DNA of 44,669 nucleotides from an uncultured Anaerotignum sp. (GCF_934277605.1 NZ_CAKQVD010000010.1:1-44669), one strand, 5' to 3'. Counted from the stretch's first letter, positions 16,306 to 25,672 are shown. Numbers and translations are program-made. Notes: generated from the letters alone by a model not told the origin.

Positions 16306-17010
16306 TTAATCGTTTCTTCTGCCGAAAATGGCAACCAAGCGCAAAAGCTGTGCGATTGCCGCAAATGCCGCCGCAACATAGGTCATGGCCGCCGCACTCA
16401 GCACCTTTTTCGCACCGCCGATTTCATCGCTATCCAAAAAGCCGTCATCCACCAGCAAACGAATTGCTCTGCGGGAGGCGTTAAATTCCACAGGCAGTGT
16501 AATCAGCGTAAACGCAACCGAAAGGGAGAAGAACAAAATCCCCAGTGTGACCAATGTGCTGCCGCCGCCGCTGAACAAAAACCCAATGAGAATGAGCGGA
16601 ATTGCCAAATGGGAGCCGATGTTTGCCAGTGGCACAAAAAAGCTTCTCAGTGCCAAGGGTGCATAGCCCACATCATGCTGAATGGCATGCCCTGTCTCAT
16701 GTGCCGCCACCCCGACTGCCGCCACAGAAGTTCTGTCATATACACTCTCGGACAGGCGCAGTGTTTTTGTTCTGGGATCATAATGGTCTGTCAGGTTTCC
16801 ACCCACACGCTGTACGCTCACATCATAAATGCCCGCATTGTGCAGCATTTGCTGTGCCACCTGCGCACCCGTCAATCCCCTTCTGTTTTTGATTCTTTCA
16901 TATTTTTTAAATGTGCCGGATACCTTCATCTGTGCAACCATAGAAAAAATGAATGCCAGAAGCACCAAAAAATACATGCTGTCGTATCCATATCCATAAC
17001 CGTAATACAT
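16306..17010 (-). CDS. yugP: Membrane zinc metallopeptidase, YugP family
   Basis: Predicted membrane metalloprotease of unknown substrate, 234 residues. An N-terminal Tyr/Gly-rich stretch and membrane helix (about 11-30) precede the zinc motif HETGH (104-108). Two or three further membrane segments follow (about 130-180), then a C-terminal helix. Start supported by AGGAGG. It is inserted between fmt and rsmB, a position frequent in Clostridia but not in Bacillus. Confidence 0.9.
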   Translation of the reverse strand: MYYGYGYGYDSMYFLVLLAFIFSMVAQMKVSGTFKKYERIKNRRGLTGAQVAQQMLHNAGIYDVSVQRVGGNLTDHYDPRTKTLRLSESVYDRTSVAAVGVAAHETGHAIQHDVGYAPLALRSFFVPLANIGSHLAIPLILIGFLFSGGGSTLVTLGILFFSLSVAFTLITLPVEFNASRRAIRLLVDDGFLDSDEIGGAKKVLSAAAMTYVAAAFAAIAQLLRLVAIFGRRND

Positions 17011-17039
17011 AGCGGTTCCTCCTATCTTCCTTCGGCAGC

Positions 17040-17969
17040 TTATCCAAGCAAAATGCCCGGCTGCATTTCATGCCCACGCAAATACGCATCTGCTGCCATC
17101 TTCTTGCCGCCACGAGCCTGCACCTCTTTAATGCGCAAAATCCCGTCTCCGCATTTTACCGCAAAGTCCTTTTTCGTCACCTCTACGATTTCGCCAAAGA
17201 CCGCATCGGGATAGTCCTTCTGCTCCGCCTCTGCCCAAAACATCTTGAGCGGCTCCTCTCCCAAAACAGCGTATGCACCATGCCCGGGATACATTCCCCG
17301 CATCAAGTCAATAATCTGCTGTCCGCTGTTGCTCCAATCAATATGTCCGGTTTCCTTATGAATCATAGGGGCGTGGGTTGCAAGTGCATCATCCTGCGGA
17401 ATCCGCTTTACCGTACCCTGTTCCAGTCCGTCAATCGTTTCCAGCAAAAGTGCCGCACCGACCTCTGCCATTTTATCGTGCAAATCCTCAAAATTATCTG
17501 TCGGCAGAATTTCCACCTCTTTTTTCAACAGCATATCCCCTGTATCCATGCCCTTTGCCATAAACATGGTTGTGATACCTGTTACCCTCTTGCCTTCAAT
17601 AATCGCACGCTGCATCGGCGCCGCCCCTCTGTATTCAGGGAGCAGAGAGCCATGCACGTTGATACAGCCGTATTTCGGCATATTCAAAATTTCCTCTGGC
17701 AAAATCTGTCCGAAGGCAGTGACGGCAATCAAATCCGCACCATAGCTGCGCAGCTGCTCTACAACCTCAGGCTCACGCACCTTCACTGGCTGCAAAACGG
17801 GAATCCCATGCTCCAAGGCAACCTCCTTCACAGGTGTCGGCTGCAGCTTTTTCCCTCTGCCCTTGGGCTTATCCGGCTGTGTCACAACTGCCAAAACCTC
17901 ATGCTTTGTCAGCAGTGCTTTCAAAGAAGGGACTGCAAAATCAGGTGTCCCCATAAAAATCACTTTCAT
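17040..17969 (-). CDS. fmt: Methionyl-tRNA formyltransferase
   Basis: Formylates initiator Met-tRNA using 10-formyl-THF, the product of the fhs/folD genes elsewhere in this window. 309 residues: N-terminal Rossmann domain beginning MKVIFMGTPDFAVPSL, catalytic region NVHGSLLPEYRGAAP (Asn, His) near 108-122 with Asp in GMDTGDM, and a C-terminal OB-like tRNA-binding domain. Lies 12 nt after def, which removes the formyl group later. Confidence 0.97.
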   Translation of the reverse strand: MKVIFMGTPDFAVPSLKALLTKHEVLAVVTQPDKPKGRGKKLQPTPVKEVALEHGIPVLQPVKVREPEVVEQLRSYGADLIAVTAFGQILPEEILNMPKYGCINVHGSLLPEYRGAAPMQRAIIEGKRVTGITTMFMAKGMDTGDMLLKKEVEILPTDNFEDLHDKMAEVGAALLLETIDGLEQGTVKRIPQDDALATHAPMIHKETGHIDWSNSGQQIIDLMRGMYPGHGAYAVLGEEPLKMFWAEAEQKDYPDAVFGEIVEVTKKDFAVKCGDGILRIKEVQARGGKKMAADAYLRGHEMQPGILLG

Positions 17970-17981
17970 CGGTTTCCCCCC

Positions 17982-18428
17982 TTACGCCTGCTCTATCGCC
18001 TTATCAATATACAAAATGCCGTCCAGATGGTCGATTTCATGGCACAATGCTCTTGCCATCAGCTCCTCGCCTTCAATGATAAATTCATTGCCCTCTCTGT
18101 CCATCGCCTTTGCCTTCACATAATACGGTCTTTCCACAGGGGCGGATTTTCCGGGCAGGCTCAAGCAGCCCTCCTCATCCGTCTGGGAACCGCTTGTTTC
18201 CAAAATCACAGGGTTCAGCAGCTCCACCAAGCCCTCGCCGATATCAATGACAACGGCTCTTTTCAAAATCCCTACCTGCGGTGCAGCCAAGCCGACACCG
18301 TTTGCTTCATACATGGTATCCGCCATATCATCCAGCAAGGTCAGCAGATTGGGGGTGATTTCCCGAATGGGTTTGCATTTTTTTCTCAGCACCTCATCTG
18401 TGCTGATACGAATATTACGAATTGCCAT
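17982..18428 (-). CDS. def: Peptide deformylase
   Basis: Removes the N-formyl group from nascent proteins. The 148-residue type 1 enzyme has the three family motifs: GVGLAAPQ (44-51), EEGCLS (85-90, metal-ligand Cys88) and HEIDH (130-134). First gene of def-fmt-yugP. The leader of about 100 nt holds a 7-bp hairpin (18493-18509), and a good promoter lies at 18539-18567. Confidence 0.97.
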   Translation of the reverse strand: MAIRNIRISTDEVLRKKCKPIREITPNLLTLLDDMADTMYEANGVGLAAPQVGILKRAVVIDIGEGLVELLNPVILETSGSQTDEEGCLSLPGKSAPVERPYYVKAKAMDREGNEFIIEGEELMARALCHEIDHLDGILYIDKAIEQA

Positions 18429-18492
18429 TTTTCTTCCTCCTCATTCTAATACTATCTCCAAAATTTGAACAAACAAAAAACTTTTTGTGAAT

Positions 18493-18509
18493 TTCTCTGA
18501 AACAGAGAA
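18493..18509 (-). other. Hairpin in the def leader
   Basis: TTCTCTG/CAGAGAA separated by three bases, followed on minus by an A- and T-rich stretch including T6 after about 15 nt. It may act as a weak priA terminator or as a leader structure of def. Nothing else is recognised in 18429-18570 apart from the promoter. Confidence 0.45.
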
Positions 18510-18538
18510 CGAAATTTCTTTATTTTCCGATAAAAAAA

Positions 18539-18567
18539 ATTATACCATGATTTTTCTTGATACACAA
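18539..18567 (-). promoter_or_regulatory. Promoter of def-fmt-yugP
   Basis: On minus TTGTGT (18562-18567), 17-nt spacer, TATAAT (18539-18544), just after the priA stop. Confidence 0.75.
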
Positions 18568-18570
18568 TCC

Positions 18571-21015
18571 TTATACAAGATTGGTCGGATTGAGCGCCAC
18601 CTGCAGCCGCACATTGCTTTTCCGCTCTTTTTTCAAGCATGCCACAATCGGCAAAACCAGCTCCCGCAATGCCTGCTCCTCCGCCGCCTTTATGATGATT
18701 TGATAGCGATATTCCCCACGGAATTTCGGCAGTGCCGCAGGGGTTGGGCCTAAAACAGTCGCAATTCCCTCTCCATCCGCCTGCGCCAAACGCTCTGCAA
18801 GCACCTGTGCCGCACAAGCCACCGCTTCCTGCGCCTCTCCCGTCAGCAAAATGCTGAAAAAAGCGGAAAACGGCGGATATCCCATCATTTGCCGCATGAG
18901 CATTTCCTCTGCATAAAAGCCTTGATAATCCTGCTTTGCCGCATATTGCACAGCATAATGCTGCGGCTGATAGGTCTGGAGGAACACACGCCCTCTGTCA
19001 TCCCTTCTGCCTGCACGCCCCGCCGCCTGCAGCATCAGCCGAAAGCCCGTTTCCGCCGCCGTAAAGCTATCCGCATTTAAGGATAAATCCGCCGCCATAA
19101 CGCCAACCAAGGTCACATTGGGGTAATCATGCCCCTTGGCAATCATCTGTGTCCCAATCAAAATATCTGCCTCCCCTGCCGCAAATGCCGCAAGGATTTT
19201 TTCATGGCTGTGCTTTGTCAGCGTGGTATCCAAGTCCATCCGCAAAATGCGTGCCTCCGGAAACAGCCTTCTTGCCTCCTCCTCGATTTTTTGCGTCCCC
19301 GTGCCAAAATATCGGATATATTTTGAATGACAAATCGGGCAAAGCTGCGGCAAGGGCGCTCTTCTGCCGCAATAATGGCAGACCAACGCCTTCTCCTTCG
19401 CATGATAGGTATACGAAAGGTCACATTCGGGGCAGGTCATCACATGGCCACAGCTCCGACAGGAAACAAAGGTTGCATATCCTCTGCGGTTCAAAAACAG
19501 CATGGTCTGCTCGCCCTTCTCCAAATTTTTCCGTATCTCTGCCTGCAAGGCTCTGCCAAAGGCAGAACGGTTGCCCTCTGCCAATTCCCTTCGCATATCC
19601 GTCACAAGCATTTGCGGCAGAACACCGCCGCCGGTTCTCTCCTTCAGCTCAAGCAAAAGAAACTCTCCCTGCTTTGCCTTGGAATAGCTGATAATATCAG
19701 GGGTGGCTGTCCCCATCACAAGCAGTGCATCATAGCCCCTTGCCAATGCCTGCGCCACCTCTTTGGTATCATATTTCGGTGTGATATCGGAAACATAGCT
19801 GTTTTCATGCGCCTCATCCATGATAATCACGCCAACTCGCTGAAATGGCAGAAACAAGGCAGAACGGGGGCCAATCACAACGGAAATCTCTCCGTCTCTT
19901 GCCTTTTTCCATTGGTCCACCCGCTCCCCCATGGAAAGACGGCTGTGCGTAATGCTGACTGCCGCACCGAACCGAGAAACAAACCGCTCCGCAAGCAAAG
20001 GGGTAAGCGCAATTTCCGGCACAAGCACAATCGCCTGCTGTCCCTTCGCCAAAGCCTCCGCAATCAGCTGCATATAAATTTCCGTTTTGCCGCTGCCTGT
20101 CACGCCATGCAAAAGCACAGGCCGCTTTTCCTTCTGCTGTATTTCCTGCCGCAAGGCTGCCAATGCCTTCGCCTGCTCTGCCGTCGGAGTAAAGGGTGCT
20201 GTGCGCTCCACAGCCTCCGTATCGAAAACAGTCCGCCGCTCCGTTTCTCTGCGCTCCCGCAAAATCCCCTTTTTCAGCAGGGTCTTGATGGGCGAATCGG
20301 TAATGCCAAGTGTCTCCTTCAGCTCCGCCGCCGTTGCCTCCGTACCGTTTCTGAGGTATTCCAAAAGCAGCCTTTGCCCCTCCAAGCGTTTCTCCCGCTC
20401 CGCCCTTTTCCATGTGGCCTCCAAAAGCGGATGCTCAGTATCCAGTGCATATAGTCGTTTTTCTTTTTTATATTCCCTGCGGTGCAGCTCCTGCCGAAGC
20501 GTCAGCAAGCCCTTTTCCTCCGCTCTGCGCAAAAGAGAAAGACAGCTTCCGCCCAGCTCTGCCTGTATTTCCTCTACCGAAAGGCACTTGCCCTCATCCA
20601 GCAATTCCAACAGTGCCGTTTCCTTCGGTGTCAATTTTGTTTCCGCCGGAAATTCCCTTCGGCTTACCGTCCAACTGCTCTTGGTGCGTATGCCGGGCGG
20701 CATAATGGCTTGCAGGCATTGGTTCAGCGTGCAAAAATAACGCTCCTTCATCCATTGTGCCAAGCCCAAAAGAGCAGGCGTAAAGGTTGGCTTGCCCTCA
20801 TCCAAAACCTCAAGCAGCTCCTTGATTTTATCCGCAGGCACCTCTGTCTCCTCAGAGAGAGAAATGACATAGCCCTCGGCTTTTTTGTTTCGGCTGCCAA
20901 ACGGCACAATCACACGCACACCGATTTCCACCGCCATTCCCTCCGGAATCCGATAGTCAAACAGCTTATCCATCTCCGGCTGATTCAGCCCCACAATCAC
21001 TCTTGCAAACATCAT
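18571..21015 (-). CDS. priA: Primosomal replication restart helicase PriA
   Basis: 3'-to-5' DNA helicase that reloads replisomes at stalled forks. 814 residues, slightly longer than the usual 730-800. Seen: N-terminal DNA-binding domain starting FARVIVGLNQPEMDKLFDYR; Walker A GVTGSGKT near 305; DEAH near 398; paired Cys motifs for two zincs between about 515 and 560 (CRSCG, CPEC, CHYCG, CPICH); and helicase motif QAAGRAGR near 650. Two adjacent ATGs follow GGGAGGTG. A strong terminator lies immediately upstream, after rpoZ, so its expression relies on read-through or an unseen promoter. Confidence 0.96.
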   Translation of the reverse strand: MMFARVIVGLNQPEMDKLFDYRIPEGMAVEIGVRVIVPFGSRNKKAEGYVISLSEETEVPADKIKELLEVLDEGKPTFTPALLGLAQWMKERYFCTLNQCLQAIMPPGIRTKSSWTVSRREFPAETKLTPKETALLELLDEGKCLSVEEIQAELGGSCLSLLRRAEEKGLLTLRQELHRREYKKEKRLYALDTEHPLLEATWKRAEREKRLEGQRLLLEYLRNGTEATAAELKETLGITDSPIKTLLKKGILRERRETERRTVFDTEAVERTAPFTPTAEQAKALAALRQEIQQKEKRPVLLHGVTGSGKTEIYMQLIAEALAKGQQAIVLVPEIALTPLLAERFVSRFGAAVSITHSRLSMGERVDQWKKARDGEISVVIGPRSALFLPFQRVGVIIMDEAHENSYVSDITPKYDTKEVAQALARGYDALLVMGTATPDIISYSKAKQGEFLLLELKERTGGGVLPQMLVTDMRRELAEGNRSAFGRALQAEIRKNLEKGEQTMLFLNRRGYATFVSCRSCGHVMTCPECDLSYTYHAKEKALVCHYCGRRAPLPQLCPICHSKYIRYFGTGTQKIEEEARRLFPEARILRMDLDTTLTKHSHEKILAAFAAGEADILIGTQMIAKGHDYPNVTLVGVMAADLSLNADSFTAAETGFRLMLQAAGRAGRRDDRGRVFLQTYQPQHYAVQYAAKQDYQGFYAEEMLMRQMMGYPPFSAFFSILLTGEAQEAVACAAQVLAERLAQADGEGIATVLGPTPAALPKFRGEYRYQIIIKAAEEQALRELVLPIVACLKKERKSNVRLQVALNPTNLV

Positions 21016-21029
21016 TTCTCACCTCCCTA

Positions 21030-21056
21030 CAAAAACAGCCCGTAAAAACGGGCTGT
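21030..21056 (-). terminator. Terminator between rpoZ and priA
   Basis: A perfect 9-bp stem ACAGCCCGT/ACGGGCTGT with a 4-nt loop and T5 on minus, packed into the 48-nt rpoZ-priA gap and ending 3-8 nt before the priA ribosome binding site. Confidence 0.9.
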
Positions 21057-21063
21057 CTGTTCT

Positions 21064-21366
21064 TTATTCTGCTTCTGTTTCCTCTGCCATGCTTGCAAAG
21101 TCCACCTCTGCCAGAGGAATTTCCTTATCTGCTTCTTCCTCGGGCTTACCCTGGCGGATTTTCAGCTTTCCTTCGTAAATCTCATGCACAGCGATAGAAA
21201 CCGGCTTATCCACTTCAATGTGGTCAATCATAGGCTCCTGATGATCCACAAGCTGTCTTGCTCTTTTTGCCGCCGCAATCACAATGGTGTATCTGCTGCC
21301 AAGGGTAATATCCTCTGCGTCCTGTGTGATAACATCCAAAATATCGGAATAAGAAGGTCTTAACAT
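21064..21366 (-). CDS. rpoZ: RNA polymerase omega subunit
   Basis: Small subunit that helps assemble RNA polymerase, 100 residues. The N-terminus MLRPSYSDILDVI and the segment SRYTIVIAAAKRARQL (25-40) are the conserved omega fold; the acidic tail is long and variable. It starts 1 nt after the gmk stop, its ribosome binding site lying within the gmk 3' end, as in Bacillus gmk-rpoZ. Confidence 0.95.
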   Translation of the reverse strand: MLRPSYSDILDVITQDAEDITLGSRYTIVIAAAKRARQLVDHQEPMIDHIEVDKPVSIAVHEIYEGKLKIRQGKPEEEADKEIPLAEVDFASMAEETEAE

Positions 21367-21367
21367 A

Positions 21368-21976
21368 TTACATCTCTCCTTTAAAAATCTTTTTGATATC
21401 TTTATTTCTGCTGCATTTCATTTTTTCTGCCGCAACAATCGTGAAAATATCCGTTGTTGCCTGCTCTACGGTGTCATTGATGACCAGATAATCATATTCC
21501 TCCACCAGCTCCATTTCCTCAAGCGCACGGCGCAAGCGTCTGTTGATGGTTTCCTTATCCTCGGTGCCTCTCTTGGTTAAGCGGTTGCCCAATTCCTCCA
21601 GATTTGGCGGAACCATGAAAATCAGCACGCCCTCGGGATAAATCTTCTTTACCTGCAAAGCCCCCTGCACCTCAATTTCCAGGATTACATTTCGCCCTGC
21701 CATCAGCTGCTCTGTCACATATTTTCTGGGGGTGCCATAGTAATTGCCGCAAAATTCCGCCCATTCCAAAAGTTCCTTGCGCTCACGCATCTGCTCAAAT
21801 TCCTCTTTGGTATGGAAGAAATAATGCACGCCATCCTTTTCATATTCTCTGGGCTTTCTCGTTGTTGCGGAAATAGAAAGCGAAAAATCATTCTTCTCAC
21901 AAAGACGCTCTACAATCGTTCCTTTACCGGAACCCGAAGGGCCGGAGATAATCAACAAAATTCCCTGTTTATTCAT
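21368..21976 (-). CDS. gmk: Guanylate kinase
   Basis: Phosphorylates GMP to GDP. Of two close ATGs, the one at 21976 is preferred, being 7 nt from the GAAGGGG site (the other, at 21982, is 1 nt from it); this gives 202 residues. Seen: P-loop SGPSGSGKGT (9-18), TRKPRE with GMP-binding residues, and a lid region RLTKRGTEDKETI. Part of yicC-gmk-rpoZ. In many Bacillota remA lies between yicC and gmk; here the gap is about 50 nt. Confidence 0.96.
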   Translation of the reverse strand: MNKQGILLIISGPSGSGKGTIVERLCEKNDFSLSISATTRKPREYEKDGVHYFFHTKEEFEQMRERKELLEWAEFCGNYYGTPRKYVTEQLMAGRNVILEIEVQGALQVKKIYPEGVLIFMVPPNLEELGNRLTKRGTEDKETINRRLRRALEEMELVEEYDYLVINDTVEQATTDIFTIVAAEKMKCSRNKDIKKIFKGEM

Positions 21977-22029
21977 ATACATTCCCCTTCTTTATCAGTT
22001 TCCCTTCTTCTTTATGAGAAAAGGGTCGG

Positions 22030-22917
22030 TTATTCCAAATTTTGAATCTGCTCTCTGATTTTTTCAATTTCGCTTTTCAGCTCAATCGTTGCCTTCACAA
22101 TTTGGATATCATTCGCCTTAGAGGCAATGGTGTTGGATTCTCTGTTCATTTCCTGAATCAAGAAATCCAGCTTACGACCAACCTGACCGCCGCCCTCCAG
22201 AATATCCTTCAGCTGAATCAGGTGACTTTCCAATCGGGTTACCTCTTCATCCACACAGCCACGGTCTGCAAAAACAGCAACCTCTGTCGCAATGCGCTGC
22301 GGGTCCACATCAATGCCGCCCAGCAAATCCTTCAGGCGATTTTGCAGCTTTTCCTGATATTCCACAACCACAAGCGGAGAGCGTTCCTTTACCTCTGCCA
22401 CCAAAGCACGAATCCGCTCTGCCTTCAGCAGAATGTCCTTTTTCAGGTTTTCCCCCTCCGCACTGCGCATGGCAACAAATTTTTCCACAGCCTCATCCAG
22501 TGCGGGCGATAAAGCCTCCCAAATAACAGCTTCCTCCTGCTGCGTCTTTTCCACTGTAATCACATCGGGAAATTTTGCCGCAAGCTCCAGCTTATTTTGT
22601 CCGAAAATCGAAAATTTTTCTTCCATTTCGTTCAGCTTTCCAAGATATGCCGCCGCCAAGGCCTCGTTCAGCTTTACCTCCACATCTGCTGCGGAGAAGG
22701 TTTCAAAGCTGATGTATACATCCGTTTTGCCACGGAACACCTCACGCATGATTCTTTTTTTGATTTTATCCTCCAGACTTGCCAAGGAGCGAGGCAGCTT
22801 AATCGTAATATCGTTATAACGATGGTTTACGGATTTCATTTCCACCGTAAACTTTCTTTCCTCTGCGATATGCTCGCCACGACCATAGCCCGTCATGCTT
22901 TTTACACTTGCACTCAT
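22030..22917 (-). CDS. yicC: YicC/YloC family endoribonuclease
   Basis: Member of the YicC/YloC family, shown in other bacteria to have endoribonuclease activity and linked to RNA decay. 295 residues from the ATG at 22917 (AAAGGA site); longer readings upstream lack homology. Seen: N-terminal SMTGYGRGE, the central VNHRYNDITIKLPRSLASLE and a C-terminal domain with GRKLDFLIQEMNRESNT, the family signature. Diverges from rqcH across a 248-nt gap, the same neighbourhood as Bacillus yloA-yloC. Confidence 0.93.
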   Translation of the reverse strand: MSASVKSMTGYGRGEHIAEERKFTVEMKSVNHRYNDITIKLPRSLASLEDKIKKRIMREVFRGKTDVYISFETFSAADVEVKLNEALAAAYLGKLNEMEEKFSIFGQNKLELAAKFPDVITVEKTQQEEAVIWEALSPALDEAVEKFVAMRSAEGENLKKDILLKAERIRALVAEVKERSPLVVVEYQEKLQNRLKDLLGGIDVDPQRIATEVAVFADRGCVDEEVTRLESHLIQLKDILEGGGQVGRKLDFLIQEMNRESNTIASKANDIQIVKATIELKSEIEKIREQIQNLE

Positions 22918-22960
22918 GATTCGGTTCCTTTCTTTTTCTCGTTCCAAAAATCGTTGTTTT

Positions 22961-22989
22961 ATTATACATAAGAGTCCCCCAAATAGCAA
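22961..22989 (-). promoter_or_regulatory. Promoter of yicC-gmk-rpoZ
   Basis: On minus TTGCTA (22984-22989), 17-nt spacer, TATAAT (22961-22966). Confidence 0.8.
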
Positions 22990-23123
22990 GGAAAAGTGCA
23001 AATTGTATCCACTATTTTTAATCATTTTCTAATAATTCTTCATTTTTCGTACTTTTTTGTAAAACAACTGCTTTTCTGCGGCTCTCCTCTCCAAAAAAAG
23101 ATGCAAAAAAGGAAATCCTATGC

Positions 23124-23129
23124 TAAAAT
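23124..23129 (+). promoter_or_regulatory. Possible extended -10 of rqcH
   Basis: TGC directly before TAAAAT (23124-23129) suggests an extended -10 element. No good -35 is seen. It lies about 37 nt before the rqcH ATG. Confidence 0.45.
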
Positions 23130-23165
23130 AAAAATTTATAAATCATTCTTAAGGAGGTGTCTCGT

Positions 23166-24935
23166 ATGGCACTGGACGGCATTACAACCTCCGCCATTGT
23201 TTCGGAACTCAAATCCGCTCTTCTGGGCGGACGTATTGATAAAATCCATCAGCCCCTTGCAGACGAAATTCGCATCACGGTTCGTGGCTTGGGCAGCGGT
23301 GCAAGAAAGCTCATCCTTTCTGCCAACTCCGCTCACCCCCGTATCCATCTGACCGAGGGCAGCAAGGAAAACCCCATGACCGCTCCCCTGTTTTGCATGG
23401 TAATGCGAAAGCATATCGCAGGCGGCAAAATCATTGATATTGTGCAGCCGAATTTTGAACGTATCGTGATTCTGCGGATTGAATCCGCCAACGAGATGGG
23501 CGATATTACCACCAAAAATCTCATTTTGGAAATCATGGGCAAGCACAGCAATCTGATTTTGACGGATGAAAACGGAAAAATCCTTGATTCCATCAAGCGT
23601 GTTACCCATGAGAAAAGCTCTGTTCGAGAGGTTCTGCCCGGCAAGGAATATGTTTTCCCGCCTGCGCAGGATAAGAAAAATCCTCTTTTGGCAAGCTCTG
23701 CGGATTTTCTTTTTTCCCTGCATTTGCAGGAGGGCAGAAAGCTGCAGGAATTTGTCTATCAAACCTATACGGGCATTAGTCCCATCATGGCAGGGGAAAT
23801 CTGCACCCGTGCCGGCTTAGATGCCTCGGATGCCTGCCGGAAGGCCTCCTTGGAGGATGGCGAGCGTCTTTTCGCCGCCTTTGAAAAAACCATGCAGGAG
23901 GTCAAGGAGGGGCAGTATCATCCCGCCATTTATTATCAAAAGGAATCCAGCCGCATTGTCGATTTTGCCGTTTTGGAAATGACGCAGTTCCAAGGGCTTT
24001 CCCAAAAGCCCTTCCCCTCCGTTTCCGCTCTTTTGGAGGGCTTTTATCAGGAACGGGATAACGCCGCTCACATTCGCCAGAAGGCACAGGATATGCGAAA
24101 GCTGGTAACCAACCACATCGAGCGCTGTGTGAAGAAAAAGGAAATCCAACTGAAAACCCGCCGAGAAACCAAGGGCATGGAGGGCTGGAAGAAAAAGGGC
24201 GAGCTTCTGACCGCCAATATCTATGCAATTCCGCAGGGCATCACAACCTTTAAAACGGTTGATTATTATGAGGAATCCATGCCGGAAATCGAAATTGCCA
24301 TTGATCCCGCCAAAACACCGGCGGAAAATGCACAGAAATATTTTGCAAAATATAATAAAGCAAAGCGTACTCTTGCGGCACTGGAAATTCAAGAAAAACA
24401 AAATGATGAGGAATTGGCTTATCTGGAAAGCGTGCTGAATGCACTGGAAAACGCCAAGGATGATGCCGACCTTTCCGAAATCCGCACAGAGCTTGCGGAA
24501 AGCGGCTTCCTTCGCAGGCAGGTGCAGAAAAAGGGGCAGCAAAAGCCCAAAAAAGCAAAGCCCTTGCGCTATATTTCCTCCGACGGCTATGAAATTCTGG
24601 TGGGGAAAAGCAATCTGCAAAATGATGAGCTGACCTTGCGCATTGCCGAGCCGACAGACCTTTGGATGCACACCAAGGATATCCCCGGCTCCCATGTCAT
24701 CATCCGCACCAACGGAAGGAGCGAATTGCCGGAAACAACCATGGAGGAGGCCGCAAACCTTGCCGCCTTTTACAGCAAGGCTAAGGGCAGCAGCATGGTT
24801 CCTGTGGATTATACCCAAAGAAAAAATATCAAAAAACCGAACGGGGCAAAGCCGGGCATGGTCATTTATCTGACGAATAAAACCATTTATATTACCCCCG
24901 ATGAAGCCCGTATCCTACAAATGAAAAATGAGTAA
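23166..24935 (+). CDS. rqcH: Ribosome quality control protein RqcH (NFACT family)
   Basis: Binds stalled 50S-peptidyl-tRNA and directs addition of C-terminal alanine tails, marking nascent chains for ClpXP-type degradation. 589 residues: NFACT-N (about 1-220), helix-hairpin-helix region, a long coiled-coil middle (about 290-450), and NFACT-R (about 460-560) with the conserved DLWMHTKDIPGSHVII. The ATG at 23166 follows AAGGAGG; the GTG at 23157 lies within that site and is rejected. First of the rqcH-azlC-azlD unit. Its functional partners clpX and clpP are in the same window. Confidence 0.93.
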   Translation: MALDGITTSAIVSELKSALLGGRIDKIHQPLADEIRITVRGLGSGARKLILSANSAHPRIHLTEGSKENPMTAPLFCMVMRKHIAGGKIIDIVQPNFERIVILRIESANEMGDITTKNLILEIMGKHSNLILTDENGKILDSIKRVTHEKSSVREVLPGKEYVFPPAQDKKNPLLASSADFLFSLHLQEGRKLQEFVYQTYTGISPIMAGEICTRAGLDASDACRKASLEDGERLFAAFEKTMQEVKEGQYHPAIYYQKESSRIVDFAVLEMTQFQGLSQKPFPSVSALLEGFYQERDNAAHIRQKAQDMRKLVTNHIERCVKKKEIQLKTRRETKGMEGWKKKGELLTANIYAIPQGITTFKTVDYYEESMPEIEIAIDPAKTPAENAQKYFAKYNKAKRTLAALEIQEKQNDEELAYLESVLNALENAKDDADLSEIRTELAESGFLRRQVQKKGQQKPKKAKPLRYISSDGYEILVGKSNLQNDELTLRIAEPTDLWMHTKDIPGSHVIIRTNGRSELPETTMEEAANLAAFYSKAKGSSMVPVDYTQRKNIKKPNGAKPGMVIYLTNKTIYITPDEARILQMKNE

Positions 24936-24970
24936 CGCTTTTGCGTTTCTGCAAAGAAAGGAGTTTGTTT

Positions 24971-25672
24971 ATGACAAAAGCTCTCCGCTATGCCTTTCGG
25001 CACAGCTTTCCCATCCTCATCAGCTATATCCCCGTTGCCCTTGCCTATGGGGTGCTGATGCAAAACTGCGGCTATGATTTCATCTGGACAGGTGCCTGCA
25101 GCATTTTCGTTCTGGCAGGCTCTCTGCAATATCTGATGGTAACCTTCTTCGCCGGCGGTGTTTCTCTCGCAACCGTTGCGATTATGGCCTTTCTGCTCAA
25201 CAGCCGCCATATTTTCTATGGCTTATCCTTCATTGAAAAATTCCGTTCCTTCGGGCCTTGGAAATATTTTCTCATCTATTCCTTGACGGATGAAAATTAT
25301 TCCCTGCACTGCTCGCATGATTTCGGGCCGGAGGTCAATGAAAAATGGGCGTATGTGCTGACTGCATTTCTGACTATTTTTTATTGGATTTGCCTAAGCA
25401 TTATCGGTGCATGGGTTGGACGCATGATTCCCTTCAACACCACCGGGATTGATTTTGCGCTGACCGCTCTTTTCATTGTGATTCTGATTGAGCAGCTTCT
25501 TCAGGCGGACAACCGCCTGCCTGCGTGGATTGCCTCCGTCTCAAGCATCGTTTGTCTGCTCATCTTCGGGCCGAGCAATTTCATCCTGCCCTCTCTGGTT
25601 ATCACAGTGGCTCTGCTGACCATCCTGCGTCCCCGCATTGAGCCTGTGAAAGCAGGAAAGGAGGCGGCGTAA
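24971..25672 (+). CDS. azlC: Branched-chain amino acid exporter, large subunit AzlC
   Basis: Large membrane subunit of the AzlCD exporter for branched-chain amino acids and analogues. 233 residues with seven or so hydrophobic segments; family motifs ALAYGVLMQNCG, the AGSLQYLM segment and LLNSRHIFYG are seen. The start at 24971 follows AAAGGAG. It lies 35 nt downstream of rqcH and directly abuts azlD. Confidence 0.93.
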   Translation: MTKALRYAFRHSFPILISYIPVALAYGVLMQNCGYDFIWTGACSIFVLAGSLQYLMVTFFAGGVSLATVAIMAFLLNSRHIFYGLSFIEKFRSFGPWKYFLIYSLTDENYSLHCSHDFGPEVNEKWAYVLTAFLTIFYWICLSIIGAWVGRMIPFNTTGIDFALTALFIVILIEQLLQADNRLPAWIASVSSIVCLLIFGPSNFILPSLVITVALLTILRPRIEPVKAGKEAA

